A stretch of 25,409 nt of DNA from positions 1 to 25,409 of the forward strand of contig JAEWVY010000243.1 of NCBI GenBank assembly GCA_023396625.1, given 5' to 3'. The position numbers were made by a program, and so were the translations under genes. Under the pieces are notes generated by a model. The model did not search any database and was not told the DNA's origin. It saw nothing but the letters and a program-made list of their open reading frames with translations. The DNA is from Pseudomonadota bacterium. Lineage in GTDB: Bacteria > Pseudomonadota > Gammaproteobacteria > Burkholderiales > Burkholderiaceae_C. Position 1 is the stretch's first letter, and every line of letters begins with the position of its first letter. Shown here piece by piece: positions 1-7,374 of this stretch.

Positions 1-2
1 GT

Positions 3-365
3 TCAGGGCTCCACGGGAAGGTCTTTGTTCATGCGCACCATGCCTCGCACGATGCGATAGAGGAACCAGAGAGAAATCAACGCCCAGGCGATGGCACCGG
101 GCAGATACAGCAGCAGGAACAGCGGAAACGTCAGCACGTAGAGCCCGCCGGCCCACAGCACCGACCGGATGCGCCAACGAAAGTGCGACGCCATCCAGCT
201 GTCCCCGGCGTCGCCCTTCTTGATAAGGTCGATCAGCAGCGCCACCAGCAGCAGCCCGGCGCCGATCTGCGCGCCCGGCACCACCGCCGCCACGGCGACG
301 ATGAGGTGCAGCAGGTAGCTGACCCAGCTGACGGTCCGCAGCGAATCGAGTTGTTCGTCGTTCAT
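3..365 (-). CDS. DUF4870-like small membrane protein
   Basis: This 120-residue protein has about three hydrophobic segments (roughly residues 13-30, 33-48 and 70-100), separated by short charged stretches such as KKGDAGDSW. It resembles the DUF4870/YqaE-like small integral membrane proteins often found just after hisE in Burkholderiales. The start overlaps the hisE stop as ATGA, so it is translationally coupled and is the last his-operon gene in view. The stop codon is at 3-5, so the gene is complete. No catalytic residues are visible. Its location after hisE is seen directly; the family name rests on recognition of the hydrophobic pattern and the context. Its function is unknown, and nothing in the sequence ties it to histidine synthesis. 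Confidence 0.8.
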   Translation of the reverse strand: MNDEQLDSLRTVSWVSYLLHLIVAVAAVVPGAQIGAGLLLVALLIDLIKKGDAGDSWMASHFRWRIRSVLWAGGLYVLTFPLFLLLYLPGAIAWALISLWFLYRIVRGMVRMNKDLPVEP

Positions 366-739
366 TCACCCGCTCCTTCACGTGTGAGCGCCTTGCGCAG
401 GGCTTTTTCCTCGATGCCGCTGGTGCCTTCGCGGCGCTCGAGTTCCGCGATCACGTCCGCGGGGCTCAGCCCGTAATGCGCCAGTGCCACCATCGAATGG
501 AACCACAGATCGGCCACTTCGTTGACGATTTTCCCGGCGTCACCGCCGTAGCTGGCGTCCTTGGCCGCCATCACCACTTCGGTGGCCTCCTCGCCGATTT
601 TCTTGAGAAAGGCATCCGGCCCCTTGTGCAGCAGCCGCGCCACGTAGCTCGCGTCCGGATCGCCGCCGTTCACGGCTTTGCGGCTTTCGATGACGGCGGC
701 CAGGCGGGCCAGGGAATCGCTGGAGGACATGGCACTCAT
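362..739 (-). CDS. hisE: Phosphoribosyl-ATP pyrophosphatase
   Basis: HisE hydrolyses phosphoribosyl-ATP to phosphoribosyl-AMP and pyrophosphate, the second step of histidine synthesis, in the cytoplasm. The 125-residue product carries the MazG-like helical signature: a KKIGEEATEVVMAAKD stretch near residues 45-60, with acidic residues that bind metal, followed by NEVADLWFHSMVALAHYGL near 71-89. The length fits a stand-alone HisE. It overlaps hisI upstream and the DUF4870-like gene downstream, both as ATGA. A second in-frame ATG lies three codons in, so the exact start is uncertain. HisI and HisE are separate proteins here, unlike the fused HisIE of enterobacteria. Confidence 0.95.
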   Translation of the reverse strand: MSAMSSSDSLARLAAVIESRKAVNGGDPDASYVARLLHKGPDAFLKKIGEEATEVVMAAKDASYGGDAGKIVNEVADLWFHSMVALAHYGLSPADVIAELERREGTSGIEEKALRKALTREGAGE

Positions 740-1125
740 GTGTAGATGGTTCCCGGGTCTTTCAAGACCGGTTCGACGACACGCCAGGCGCCCTGGTCAT
801 AGCGCTGATAAAAGCAGCTGTGCCGCCCGGTGTGGCAGGCAATGCCTGGGGCGTGACCCAGCTGGGTCACCTTCAGCAGGACCACGTCGTTGTCGCAATC
901 CAGCCGGATCTCGTGCACAGTCTGAACGTGCCCCGATGCCTCGCCCTTGAACCAGAGCTTGCCGCGCGAGCGGCTGAAATAGACGGCGCGGCCCAGTTCG
1001 GCGGTCTTTTCCAGCGCCTCGCGGTTCATCCAGGCGAACATCAGCACGTCGCCCGTGGCGGCCTCCTGCGCGATCGCCGGCACCAGGCCCTGCGCGTCCC
1101 ATTTCACTTCGTCGAGCCAGTTCAT
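736..1125 (-). CDS. hisI: Phosphoribosyl-AMP cyclohydrolase
   Basis: HisI opens the adenine ring of phosphoribosyl-AMP, the third step of the pathway, and is a zinc enzyme. The chosen start gives MNWLDEVKWD and 129 residues, normal for a stand-alone HisI. The metal-binding motifs are present: RLDCDNDVVLLK, then CHTGRHSCFY near the C-terminus. Reading further upstream would add 49 residues encoded by repeat-like spacer DNA, so I rejected that start. No clear Shine-Dalgarno sequence precedes the ATG at 1123-1125. The upstream spacer contains a 10-bp hairpin and a repeat copy. The 3' end overlaps hisE by ATGA. Confidence 0.94.
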   Translation of the reverse strand: MNWLDEVKWDAQGLVPAIAQEAATGDVLMFAWMNREALEKTAELGRAVYFSRSRGKLWFKGEASGHVQTVHEIRLDCDNDVVLLKVTQLGHAPGIACHTGRHSCFYQRYDQGAWRVVEPVLKDPGTIYT

Positions 1126-1146
1126 GCCGGTATTGTCGGTGAATTG

Positions 1147-1173
1147 AGTGTGCTCTCTTATCAAGAGCACACT
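1147..1173. repeat. Perfect 10-bp stem-loop in the hisF-hisI spacer
   Basis: The arms AGTGTGCTCT (1147-1156) and AGAGCACACT (1164-1173) are exact reverse complements around a 7-nt loop. The structure lies 21 nt upstream of the hisI start in transcript direction. No T-run follows on the minus strand, so it does not look like an intrinsic terminator. It adjoins the 14-bp sequence shared with the hisB-hisH spacer and is probably part of the same intergenic repeat. Confidence 0.8.
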
Positions 1174-1177
1174 ATAT

Positions 1178-1191
1178 CCATTTGACGCTGG
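1178..1191. repeat. Intergenic repeat, copy A (hisF-hisI spacer)
   Basis: CCATTTGACGCTGG occurs here and again, identically, at 3511-3524. In both places it is followed by a similar AAA-containing stretch (GAAAACGCC here, ATAAAGCGT in copy B) and flanked by AT-rich sequence unlike the neighbouring genes. Both copies sit in his-operon spacers in the same orientation, which suggests a dispersed intergenic repeat rather than chance. Confidence 0.6.
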
Positions 1192-1207
1192 GAAAACGCC
1201 AAAATAT

Positions 1208-1999
1208 TCAGATTCTGACCGGAATGCCGCGCTCGGCCATGCGCGCCTTGGCCTGGGCCACGGTGTACTCACCGTAGTGAAAGATGCTCGCCGCCAGCAC
1301 CGCGTCCGCGCCGCCGCGCTGGATACCGTCGGCCAGGTCGTCGAGCGTGCCGACCCCGCCGGAGGCGATCACCGGCACGTCCACCGCGTCGCTGACCGCC
1401 CGCGTGAGTTCGAGGTCGAAACCCGCTTTCGTGCCATCGCGGTCCATGCTGGTCAGCAAAATTTCGCCCGCGCCGTGTTCGGCCATCCGGCGCGCCCAGG
1501 CCACGGCGTCCAGGCCGGTGTTCCTGCGCCCGCCGTGGCTGTAGACGTCCCAGCCTTCGCCGCGGTCGAGCAGGTCGTCGCCAAAACGGCGCTTGGCGTC
1601 GATGGCCACGACGATGCACTGCGCGCCGTACTTCTGCGAGGCTTCGCGGATCACCTGCGGATTGGCGATGGCCGCGGAGTTGAAGCTCGTCTTGTCGGCC
1701 CCGGCGTTGAGCAGCCGGCGCACGTCGGCCACCGTCCGCACCCCCCCGCCCACCGTCAGCGGGATGAACACCTGCGAGGCGACGGCCTCGATGATGTGCA
1801 GGATCAGGTCGCGCTCGTCGCTGGTGGCGGTGATGTCGAGAAAGGTCAGTTCATCGGCGCCCTGGTCGTTGTAGCGCGCGGCGATCTCCACCGGATCGCC
1901 CGCGTCGCGCAATTCGACGAAGTTGACGCCCTTGACCACCCGGCCACCGGTCACGTCCAGGCAGGGGATGATGCGCTTGGCCAGCATGGGGGCGCTCAA
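1208..1999 (-). CDS. hisF: Imidazole glycerol phosphate synthase, cyclase subunit
   Basis: HisF is the (beta/alpha)8-barrel subunit that takes ammonia from HisH and converts PRFAR to imidazole glycerol phosphate and AICAR. The 263-residue protein begins MSAPMLAKRIIPCLDV. The two catalytic aspartates are visible at D15 (CLDVTGG) and D134 (VAIDAKRR). The phosphate-binding loops appear as LTVGGGVRT near residue 81 and VIASGGVGT near the C-terminal quarter. It starts 2 nt after the hisA stop. A run of seven G residues (C at 1741-1747) encodes part of the first glycine-rich loop. The gene appears intact. Confidence 0.97.
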   Translation of the reverse strand: MSAPMLAKRIIPCLDVTGGRVVKGVNFVELRDAGDPVEIAARYNDQGADELTFLDITATSDERDLILHIIEAVASQVFIPLTVGGGVRTVADVRRLLNAGADKTSFNSAAIANPQVIREASQKYGAQCIVVAIDAKRRFGDDLLDRGEGWDVYSHGGRRNTGLDAVAWARRMAEHGAGEILLTSMDRDGTKAGFDLELTRAVSDAVDVPVIASGGVGTLDDLADGIQRGGADAVLAASIFHYGEYTVAQAKARMAERGIPVRI

Positions 2000-2001
2000 C
2001 G

Positions 2002-2742
2002 TCAGCCGCCAAGTGCGTCGGCACGGGCCTGGGCGGCGGCGAAATCGAGGTCACCCACGTAGATCGCGCGGCCGCAGATCACGCCTTCGATGCCCTCGCT
2101 CTCCACCGCGCACAGGGCCTCGATGTCGGCCATGGACGACAGCCCGCCCGAAGCGATGACCGGAATGCTCAGCGCCTGCGCCAGCCGCACCGTGGCGTCG
2201 ATGTTGATGCCGCTGAGCATGCCGTCGCGCCCGATGTCGGTGTAGATGATCGATTCGACCCCCCAGTCCTCGAATTTCTTCGCCAGGTCGAGCACCTCGT
2301 GGCCGGTGAGTTTGCTCCAGCCATCGGTGGCGACCTTGCCATCGCGGGCGTCGATGCCGACGATGATGTGCCCGCCGAACGCCGTGCAGGCGTCCTTCAG
2401 GAAGCCGGGGTTCTTGACCGCCGCGGTGCCGATGATGACCCAGCGCAGCCCGGCGTCGATATATTTCTCGATGGTGTCGAGGTCGCGGATGCCCCCGCCG
2501 AGCTGGACCGGCACGTCGTCGCCGACGGCCCGCAGAATGGACTTCACGGCGGCATGGTTCTGCGGCTTGCCCGCGAAGGCGCCGTTCAGGTCCACCAGAT
2601 GCAGGCGCCGCGCGCCCGCGTCGACCCATTTGAGGGCCATGGCCGCAGGGTCCTCGCCAAAGGTGGTGGATTGGTCCATGTCGCCCTGTTTGAGGCGCAC
2701 GCAATGGCCGTCCTTGAGGTCGATCGCGGGGATGAGTTGCAT
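2002..2742 (-). CDS. hisA: ProFAR isomerase
   Basis: HisA isomerises the aminoaldose ProFAR to the aminoketose PRFAR by an Amadori rearrangement, the fourth pathway step. The 246-residue barrel has the expected catalytic aspartates at D8 (IPAIDLKDG) and D131 (VGIDARDGK). The phosphate loops are LGGGIRD near residue 81 and VIASGGLSS in the C-terminal half. The length is typical of the family. It is separated from hisH by a 69-nt spacer in which I see no clear structure, and is followed by hisF after 2 nt. Confidence 0.97.
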   Translation of the reverse strand: MQLIPAIDLKDGHCVRLKQGDMDQSTTFGEDPAAMALKWVDAGARRLHLVDLNGAFAGKPQNHAAVKSILRAVGDDVPVQLGGGIRDLDTIEKYIDAGLRWVIIGTAAVKNPGFLKDACTAFGGHIIVGIDARDGKVATDGWSKLTGHEVLDLAKKFEDWGVESIIYTDIGRDGMLSGINIDATVRLAQALSIPVIASGGLSSMADIEALCAVESEGIEGVICGRAIYVGDLDFAAAQARADALGG

Positions 2743-2811
2743 GGCAGGTTCGGGGAAAGGGGCTTCGGCTGGATCAGCCCGAACAGGATGGTGAGGTTCG
2801 CGGGAAAGGCG

Positions 2812-3498
2812 TCAAGGGTTCCAGTGCAGGAAATTGCGGTACAGGGCCAACCCCTGGGCCGCGCTTTTTTCCGGGTGAAACTGGGTGGCAAAAATATTAT
2901 CGCGCGCAACCGCCGCGGTAAAGAGGCCGCCGTAGTCGGTCTCGCCCGCACTGTGGCGCACATCCGACGGACGGGCGTAGAAACTGTGCACGAAATAGAA
3001 CCAGCTGCCGTCCGGCACGCCGCGCCACAGCGCGTGGGCGGCGGGCGAGCGGGCGTCCGGTGCCGGCCCGCCCCGCTGCCACACCTGGTTCCAGCCCATC
3101 TGCGGCACCTTGTAGCGGCTGCCATCGGGCTGCAGCCGGCCGGCCAGATCGAAGCGGCGCACCTCGCCGTGGATGAGGCCGAGGCCGGCGGTGTCGCCTT
3201 CCTCGCTGTGGTCGAGCAGCATCTGCATGCCCACGCAGACGCCGAACAGGGGCTTGCGGGCCGCCGCGTCGAGCACGGATTCCAGCAGCCCGGACTCGCG
3301 CAGCTCGCGCATGCAGTCGGGCATCGCACCCTGCCCCGGCAGCACGACCCGCGCGGCATCGCGCACCTGGCGCGGCTCGGCGGTGACGACGACCTGGACG
3401 TCCGTGTCCTGCGCCGCATGGATCACCGCCTGGGCCACGGAACACAGGTTGCCCATGCCGTAGTCCACCACGGCGACTGTGTTTGCTATGTTATTCAT
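2812..3498 (-). CDS. hisH: Imidazole glycerol phosphate synthase, glutaminase subunit
   Basis: HisH is the class I glutamine amidotransferase that feeds ammonia to HisF. The catalytic triad is visible: C88 in FGVCVGMQ, and H208 and E210 in TQFHPEKS. The 228-residue length is slightly above the usual 200-215. The extra length comes mainly from an insertion rich in Pro, Gly and Ala near residues 142-157. The start was chosen because IANTVAVVDYGMGNL aligns with the usual HisH N-terminus. No Shine-Dalgarno sequence is visible, and the ATG lies in the stem of a 6-bp hairpin next to a repeat copy, so translation may be weak or coupled. Confidence 0.95.
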   Translation of the reverse strand: MNNIANTVAVVDYGMGNLCSVAQAVIHAAQDTDVQVVVTAEPRQVRDAARVVLPGQGAMPDCMRELRESGLLESVLDAAARKPLFGVCVGMQMLLDHSEEGDTAGLGLIHGEVRRFDLAGRLQPDGSRYKVPQMGWNQVWQRGGPAPDARSPAAHALWRGVPDGSWFYFVHSFYARPSDVRHSAGETDYGGLFTAAVARDNIFATQFHPEKSAAQGLALYRNFLHWNP

Positions 3499-3501
3499 AG
3501 C
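3485..3501 (-). promoter_or_regulatory. Hairpin enclosing the hisH start codon
   Basis: In transcript sense the sequence is GCTATG-AATAA-CATAGC, a perfect 6-bp stem with a 5-nt loop. The hisH initiation codon (3496-3498) is inside the 5' arm. No purine-rich ribosome binding site precedes it. The hairpin could limit HisH initiation, but with only six pairs, four of them A-T, it should be only moderately stable. The structure is seen directly; any effect is inference. Confidence 0.5.
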
Positions 3502-3510
3502 TTATTAAGA

Positions 3511-3524
3511 CCATTTGACGCTGG
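3511..3524. repeat. Intergenic repeat, copy B (hisB-hisH spacer)
   Basis: This is an exact second copy of CCATTTGACGCTGG from 1178-1191. Together with the following bases it can form a small hairpin (ACGCT 3518-3522 with AGCGT 3529-3533). The 50-nt spacer that contains it is AT-rich compared with the his genes on either side. Confidence 0.6.
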
Positions 3525-3548
3525 ATAAAGCGTATTTTCATCGAAATT

Positions 3549-4139
3549 TTAGAGTACGCCCTTGGTCGAGGCGACGACGCCCGGCGCACGCGGGTCGATG
3601 GCCAGCGCGGCGCGCAGGGCACGGCCAAACGCCTTGAACACGGTCTCGGCCTGGTGGTGGGCGTTCTCGCCGCGCAGGTTGTCGATGTGCAGCGTGACGA
3701 GCGCATGGTTCACGAAGCCCTGGAAGAATTCGGTCGCCAGCTGGCTGTCGAAGCCGCCGATCATGCCGCTCTTGAAGGGCACGTGCATCACCAGGCCCGG
3801 CCGGCCGGAAAAATCGATCACCACGCGGCTCAGGGCCTCGTCGAGCGGCACATAGGCATGCCCGTAGCGGCAGATGCCGCGCTTGTCGCCCACGGCCCTG
3901 GCCACCGCCTGGCCGAGCGTGATGCCCACGTCCTCGACCGTGTGGTGCCCGTCGATGTGCAAGTCGCCCTTGGCCTGGATCTCCAGGTCGATGAGGCCGT
4001 GGCGTGCGATCTGGTCCAGCATGTGGTCGAAAAAGCCGATGCCGGTGGATAGCTTCGACACCCCGGTGCCATCGAGATCGAGGCGGACGGTGATGTCGGT
4101 TTCGGCCGTGCGGCGCGTGACTTCGGCGGTGCGGTTCAT
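3549..4139 (-). CDS. hisB: Imidazoleglycerol-phosphate dehydratase
   Basis: This is the monofunctional dehydratase (196 residues) that converts imidazole glycerol phosphate to imidazole acetol phosphate; the phosphatase domain of enterobacterial HisB is absent. Metal-binding histidine motifs are visible: GFFDHMLDQIARHG near residues 34-47, LHIDGHHTVEDVG near 60-72, and HIDNLRGENAHHQAE near the C-terminus. The start MNRTAEVTRR was chosen because an upstream extension would run into the end of hisC. The ATG lies 4 nt after the hisC stop. Confidence 0.97.
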   Translation of the reverse strand: MNRTAEVTRRTAETDITVRLDLDGTGVSKLSTGIGFFDHMLDQIARHGLIDLEIQAKGDLHIDGHHTVEDVGITLGQAVARAVGDKRGICRYGHAYVPLDEALSRVVIDFSGRPGLVMHVPFKSGMIGGFDSQLATEFFQGFVNHALVTLHIDNLRGENAHHQAETVFKAFGRALRAALAIDPRAPGVVASTKGVL

Positions 4140-4143
4140 GGCG

Positions 4144-5274
4144 TCATTGTCCACGGTTCGTTGCGAGGGCCCCCAGTGCGGCCTCCAGCGCGGCCAGCAT
4201 GCGCGCATTTTCTTCGGCCGTGCCCACGGTCAGGCGCAGGCAGTTGGCGAGCATGGGGTGCATGGTGGACACGTTCTTGACCAGCACACCGTGCGCCTTC
4301 ATGCCCTCGAACACCCGCTTCGCATCGGGCACCCGCGCCAGGATCATGTTCGCGTCGCTCGGATAGGCTTTCACCCCCGCCAGCACACCCAGCGCCGCCA
4401 TCAGCTCGCCACGCTGGCGGCGCAGCTCGGCCGCCTGCACCGCGAACACATCGGCATGCTCGAGGGCAAACAGCGCGCATTCGCAGTTGAGCACACTGAC
4501 GTTGTACGGCGGACGCACCTTGTCGATCTCGGCGATCAGCGCCGCCGGCCCGATCATGTAGCCCAGCCGCACCCCGGCCAGCCCGAACTTGGAAAGCGTG
4601 CGCATCAGCAGCACATGCCCGTGCCGGGTCAGGCGGTCGATGTAGCTGCGGCTGGAGAACGGCTGGTAGGCCTCGTCCATGACCACCAGCCCGCCCTGGC
4701 GGCCCTGCGCCTCGATGACCGCTTCGATGGCCGTGTCGTCCCACAGGTTGGCCGTGGGGTTGTTGGGGTAGGCCAGGTAGACGATGGCAGGCCGGTGGGC
4801 CTCGATGGCGGCCAGCATGGCCGGGGCATCGAGCTCGAAATCCGCGGTGAGCGGCACGCCGATGAATTGCAGCCCCTGCAACTGCGCGCTCATGGCGTAC
4901 ATGACAAACCCCGGCACCGGCGCCAGGATGCTGGCCCCAGGCAGGTCGCACGCCAGCGCCAGCAGGCCGATCAGTTCGTCCGAGCCATTGCCCAGCATGA
5001 TGTCATAGCCGTGGCGCGGCATGCCTGCGTAGGCCGCGAGCGCGTCGCGCAGCACGCCGATGCGCGCGCCGGGGTAGCGGTTGAGCTCCACCGCGCCCAG
5101 TCGCCGGCCCAGCTCGGCCTGCAGCTCGACCGAAAGCCGGTACGGGTTTTCCATCGCATCGAGCTTGACCATGCCGGTCGCTTCCTGCACCGCGTAGGCA
5201 TGCATGCTCCGCACGTCCTGGCGGAATACGCGCGCGGCCACGGTCGCCGCCTTTGCGGCCACAGCGCCGCTCAT
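4144..5274 (-). CDS. hisC: Histidinol-phosphate aminotransferase
   Basis: HisC is the PLP-dependent class I/II aminotransferase that converts imidazole acetol phosphate and glutamate to histidinol phosphate and 2-oxoglutarate. The 376-residue protein shows the PLP lysine at K229 in TLSKFGLAGVRLGY. The cofactor-contacting YPNNPT motif is at 169-174 and VMDEAYQPF is near 198-206. GNGSDELI near 95-102 contributes the phosphate-side loop. It overlaps hisD by ATGA and precedes hisB by 4 nt. No defect is seen. Confidence 0.97.
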   Translation of the reverse strand: MSGAVAAKAATVAARVFRQDVRSMHAYAVQEATGMVKLDAMENPYRLSVELQAELGRRLGAVELNRYPGARIGVLRDALAAYAGMPRHGYDIMLGNGSDELIGLLALACDLPGASILAPVPGFVMYAMSAQLQGLQFIGVPLTADFELDAPAMLAAIEAHRPAIVYLAYPNNPTANLWDDTAIEAVIEAQGRQGGLVVMDEAYQPFSSRSYIDRLTRHGHVLLMRTLSKFGLAGVRLGYMIGPAALIAEIDKVRPPYNVSVLNCECALFALEHADVFAVQAAELRRQRGELMAALGVLAGVKAYPSDANMILARVPDAKRVFEGMKAHGVLVKNVSTMHPMLANCLRLTVGTAEENARMLAALEAALGALATNRGQ

Positions 5275-6623
5275 GCCGGCCTCCGCATCGGAGGCACCGG
5301 GGTCAGGCGCAGCTCGGCGGCGCGGGCGTGCGCCTGCAGCCCTTCGCCCCAGGCGAGTTCAGCCGCCACGGGGCCAAGCGCCTGCGCGCCGGCGGCGCTG
5401 ACCTCGATCAGGCTGCTGCGCTTCTGGAAGTCGTACACGCCCAGCGGGCTGCTGAAGCGGGCGGTGCCACTGGTGGGCAGCACGTGGTTGGGGCCGGCGC
5501 AGTAGTCGCCCAGGCTCTCGGACGTGAAGGCGCCCAGGAAGATGGCTCCGGCATGCCGGAGCAAGGGCTCCCAGCGCTGCGGGTCGCGGCTGGAGACCTC
5601 CAGGTGCTCGGGTGCGATGCGGTTGCTGATGTCGCAAGCCTCTTCCATGCTGCGGGTAAGGATCAAGGCCCCCCGGTCGTTGAGCGATTTGGCAATGATG
5701 GCCGCGCGCGGCATCTCGGGCAGCAGCCGCGTGATGGACGCCTGCACCGCGTCGATGTAGGCGGCATCCGGGCACAGCAGAATGCTCTGCGCCAGTTCGT
5801 CGTGTTCGGCCTGGCTGAACAGGTCCATGGCCACCCAGTCCGGCGAGGTGGTGCCGTCGGCCAGCACCAGGATTTCGCTGGGACCGGCGATCATGTCGAT
5901 CCCCACGCTGCCGAACACACGCTTCTTGGCGCTGGCCACGTAGGCATTGCCCGGGCCGGTGATCTTGTCCACCTTGGGCACGGTGACCGTGCCGTAGGCC
6001 AGCGCGGCCACGGCCTGGGCGCCCCCGATGGTGAAGGCGCGTGTCACGCCGGCCACGTGGGCAGCCGCCAGCACCAGGGCGTTCTTTTCCCCTCTGGGGG
6101 TGGGCACCACCATGATGATTTCTCCCACACCGGCCACGTGGGCGGGAATGGCGTTCATCAGCACGCTGGAGGGATAGGCCGCCTTGCCGCCAGGCACATA
6201 GATGCCCACGCGGTCCAGCGGCGTGACCTTCTGGCCCAGCAGGGTGCCGTCCTCGTCACGGTAGCTCCAGCTTTCGCCGCTGGCCTTCTTTTGCGCCTCA
6301 TGGTAACTGCGCACCCGGCGTGCGGCGAATTCCAGGGCACTGCGCTGCGCTTCGGGCAAGGCGTCGAAGGCCGCCTTCAGCTCAACCGGGGAGAGTTCCA
6401 GCTCCGCCACGGCAGCGGCACTCAGCCCATCAAAACGGGCGGTGTAGTCCAGCACGGCGGCATCACCGCGCCGCTGCACATCCGCCAGGATGTCGGCCAC
6501 GCGCTGCTCGATGCCGGCATCGGTCTCGGCCGACCAATGCAGCCGCGCCTTGAATTCAGCCTCGAAGCTGTTGCTGGCGGTGGACAACCGGGCGGGGGTG
6601 GCGATGAATTTCATGGTGGACAT
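5271..6623 (-). CDS. hisD: Histidinol dehydrogenase
   Basis: HisD oxidises L-histidinol to L-histidine in two NAD-dependent steps; it is a zinc enzyme. In the 450-residue product the key residues are visible: Q271 and H274 in SQAEHDE, E339 and H340 in APEHLEV, and D373 in LGDYCAGPNHVLPT. Two in-frame ATGs lie at the start (6623 and 6614), neither with a good ribosome binding site, so the N-terminus could be three residues shorter. It overlaps hisC by ATGA. It would normally follow hisG directly, but here the two are separated by about 1.9 kb of accessory sequence. Confidence 0.97.
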   Translation of the reverse strand: MSTMKFIATPARLSTASNSFEAEFKARLHWSAETDAGIEQRVADILADVQRRGDAAVLDYTARFDGLSAAAVAELELSPVELKAAFDALPEAQRSALEFAARRVRSYHEAQKKASGESWSYRDEDGTLLGQKVTPLDRVGIYVPGGKAAYPSSVLMNAIPAHVAGVGEIIMVVPTPRGEKNALVLAAAHVAGVTRAFTIGGAQAVAALAYGTVTVPKVDKITGPGNAYVASAKKRVFGSVGIDMIAGPSEILVLADGTTSPDWVAMDLFSQAEHDELAQSILLCPDAAYIDAVQASITRLLPEMPRAAIIAKSLNDRGALILTRSMEEACDISNRIAPEHLEVSSRDPQRWEPLLRHAGAIFLGAFTSESLGDYCAGPNHVLPTSGTARFSSPLGVYDFQKRSSLIEVSAAGAQALGPVAAELAWGEGLQAHARAAELRLTPVPPMRRPA

Positions 6624-6716
6624 TCAGGGTTTGCCCAAGTTTAGCGGGCCAGCGACCACACGGAGGACCACGGGACGAATCTGCACAGGTGCGCCCGCCT
6701 GGGCGTCGCCATGAAA

Positions 6717-7166
6717 TCACCATGCTTGGTACAGGACAATCGCCAGCCCGGCAGCGATGCCCGCGAGGCTTGCGCGCCATGTGACCTCCCACACCCGTGG
6801 AAAACCGGTATCGAGTATCGCCTCTGACGCATTGCCGGGGTTGACCGACACCTCGACCGCAGACCCCACGGGGAATTGCCGGGACACCTCTTCCGCCCCA
6901 GCCTGGGTCACGGGATACTTGTAGCCATCAGTGTGCTGGCTCGACCGGTACGCTTGTCCGTTGACCGAATAGAGACAGACGAGTTTCGCGGTGTATGACG
7001 AGCCATTGTCGTCCCTGTGCTCGACGACGCCGGACTCCAGGATCGTTCCCTGGGCTTTGGGCCAGTGCTTCTGCTGGCGATACGTGCTCAGGTGACTGTT
7101 GGCGCGCAGGGCCAGTGGAACAGCCCCCACCAACAGCAGAGTTCCGATGAGTGAGGCAAGACGCAT
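6717..7166 (-). CDS. DUF3592-like membrane protein
   Basis: This 149-residue protein begins with a hydrophobic segment (about residues 4-21). It continues with a soluble beta-rich domain containing WPKAQGTILES, YTAKLVCLYSVNGQAYRSS and a VGSAVEVSVNPGNASEAIL stretch, and ends with a second membrane segment (about 128-146). That layout and the W-x-x-x-x-G opening are typical of DUF3592, a family of unknown function. It lacks its own Shine-Dalgarno sequence. A 20-codon ORF with a strong one ends 3 nt upstream, so translation is probably coupled. It is the last gene of the insert between hisG and hisD, in the same direction as the his genes. Confidence 0.72.
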   Translation of the reverse strand: MRLASLIGTLLLVGAVPLALRANSHLSTYRQQKHWPKAQGTILESGVVEHRDDNGSSYTAKLVCLYSVNGQAYRSSQHTDGYKYPVTQAGAEEVSRQFPVGSAVEVSVNPGNASEAILDTGFPRVWEVTWRASLAGIAAGLAIVLYQAW

Positions 7167-7169
7167 GGG

Positions 7170-7232
7170 TCAATCCGATACAGAATTTTCGCCGATCCCG
7201 ACACCGCCGATGATCGTTGCACCAGTCGCCAT
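7170..7232 (-). CDS. Possible 20-residue leader ORF before the DUF3592 gene
   Basis: An ATG at 7230-7232 is preceded by AAGGAG with an 8-nt spacing, the best ribosome binding site in the insert. The frame encodes MATGATIIGGVGIGENSVSD and stops 3 nt before the DUF3592 ATG. It may be a translated coupling ORF, or simply a remnant of a longer gene whose ribosome binding site survives. No similarity is recognised. It is listed because of the binding site and spacing, not the peptide. Confidence 0.35.
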   Translation of the reverse strand: MATGATIIGGVGIGENSVSD

Positions 7233-7253
7233 CCAGATGTCTCCTTCTCTCCA

Positions 7254-7373
7254 TCACGATGGAGTCACAAGCGAACGCCCAGGCCTTGGGCACTGCCTGG
7301 ACAGCAAAAACCAGATGCCCTCGGCCACAATCGCCACCAGGCCAGCAGCAATGAGCCTGCGGCCCCAATGCAT
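7254..7373 (-). CDS. Possible 39-residue single-span membrane protein
   Basis: The frame starts MHWGRRLIAAGLVAIVAEGIW, a basic N-terminus followed by one hydrophobic helix (about residues 6-25), then a short basic tail. Its ATG lies 1 nt after the stop of the upstream 109-residue frame (TGAAATG), a typical coupling arrangement. It may be a genuine small membrane protein or the N-terminal stub of a decayed membrane gene of the DUF3592 type. No family is recognised. Confidence 0.4.
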   Translation of the reverse strand: MHWGRRLIAAGLVAIVAEGIWFLLSRQCPRPGRSLVTPS

Positions 7374-7374
7374 T

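Noticed and set aside
1738..1748. C7 run in hisF as a phase-variation site.
   Set aside because: Seven bases are too short to be notable, and the run encodes the invariant glycine loop of HisF.
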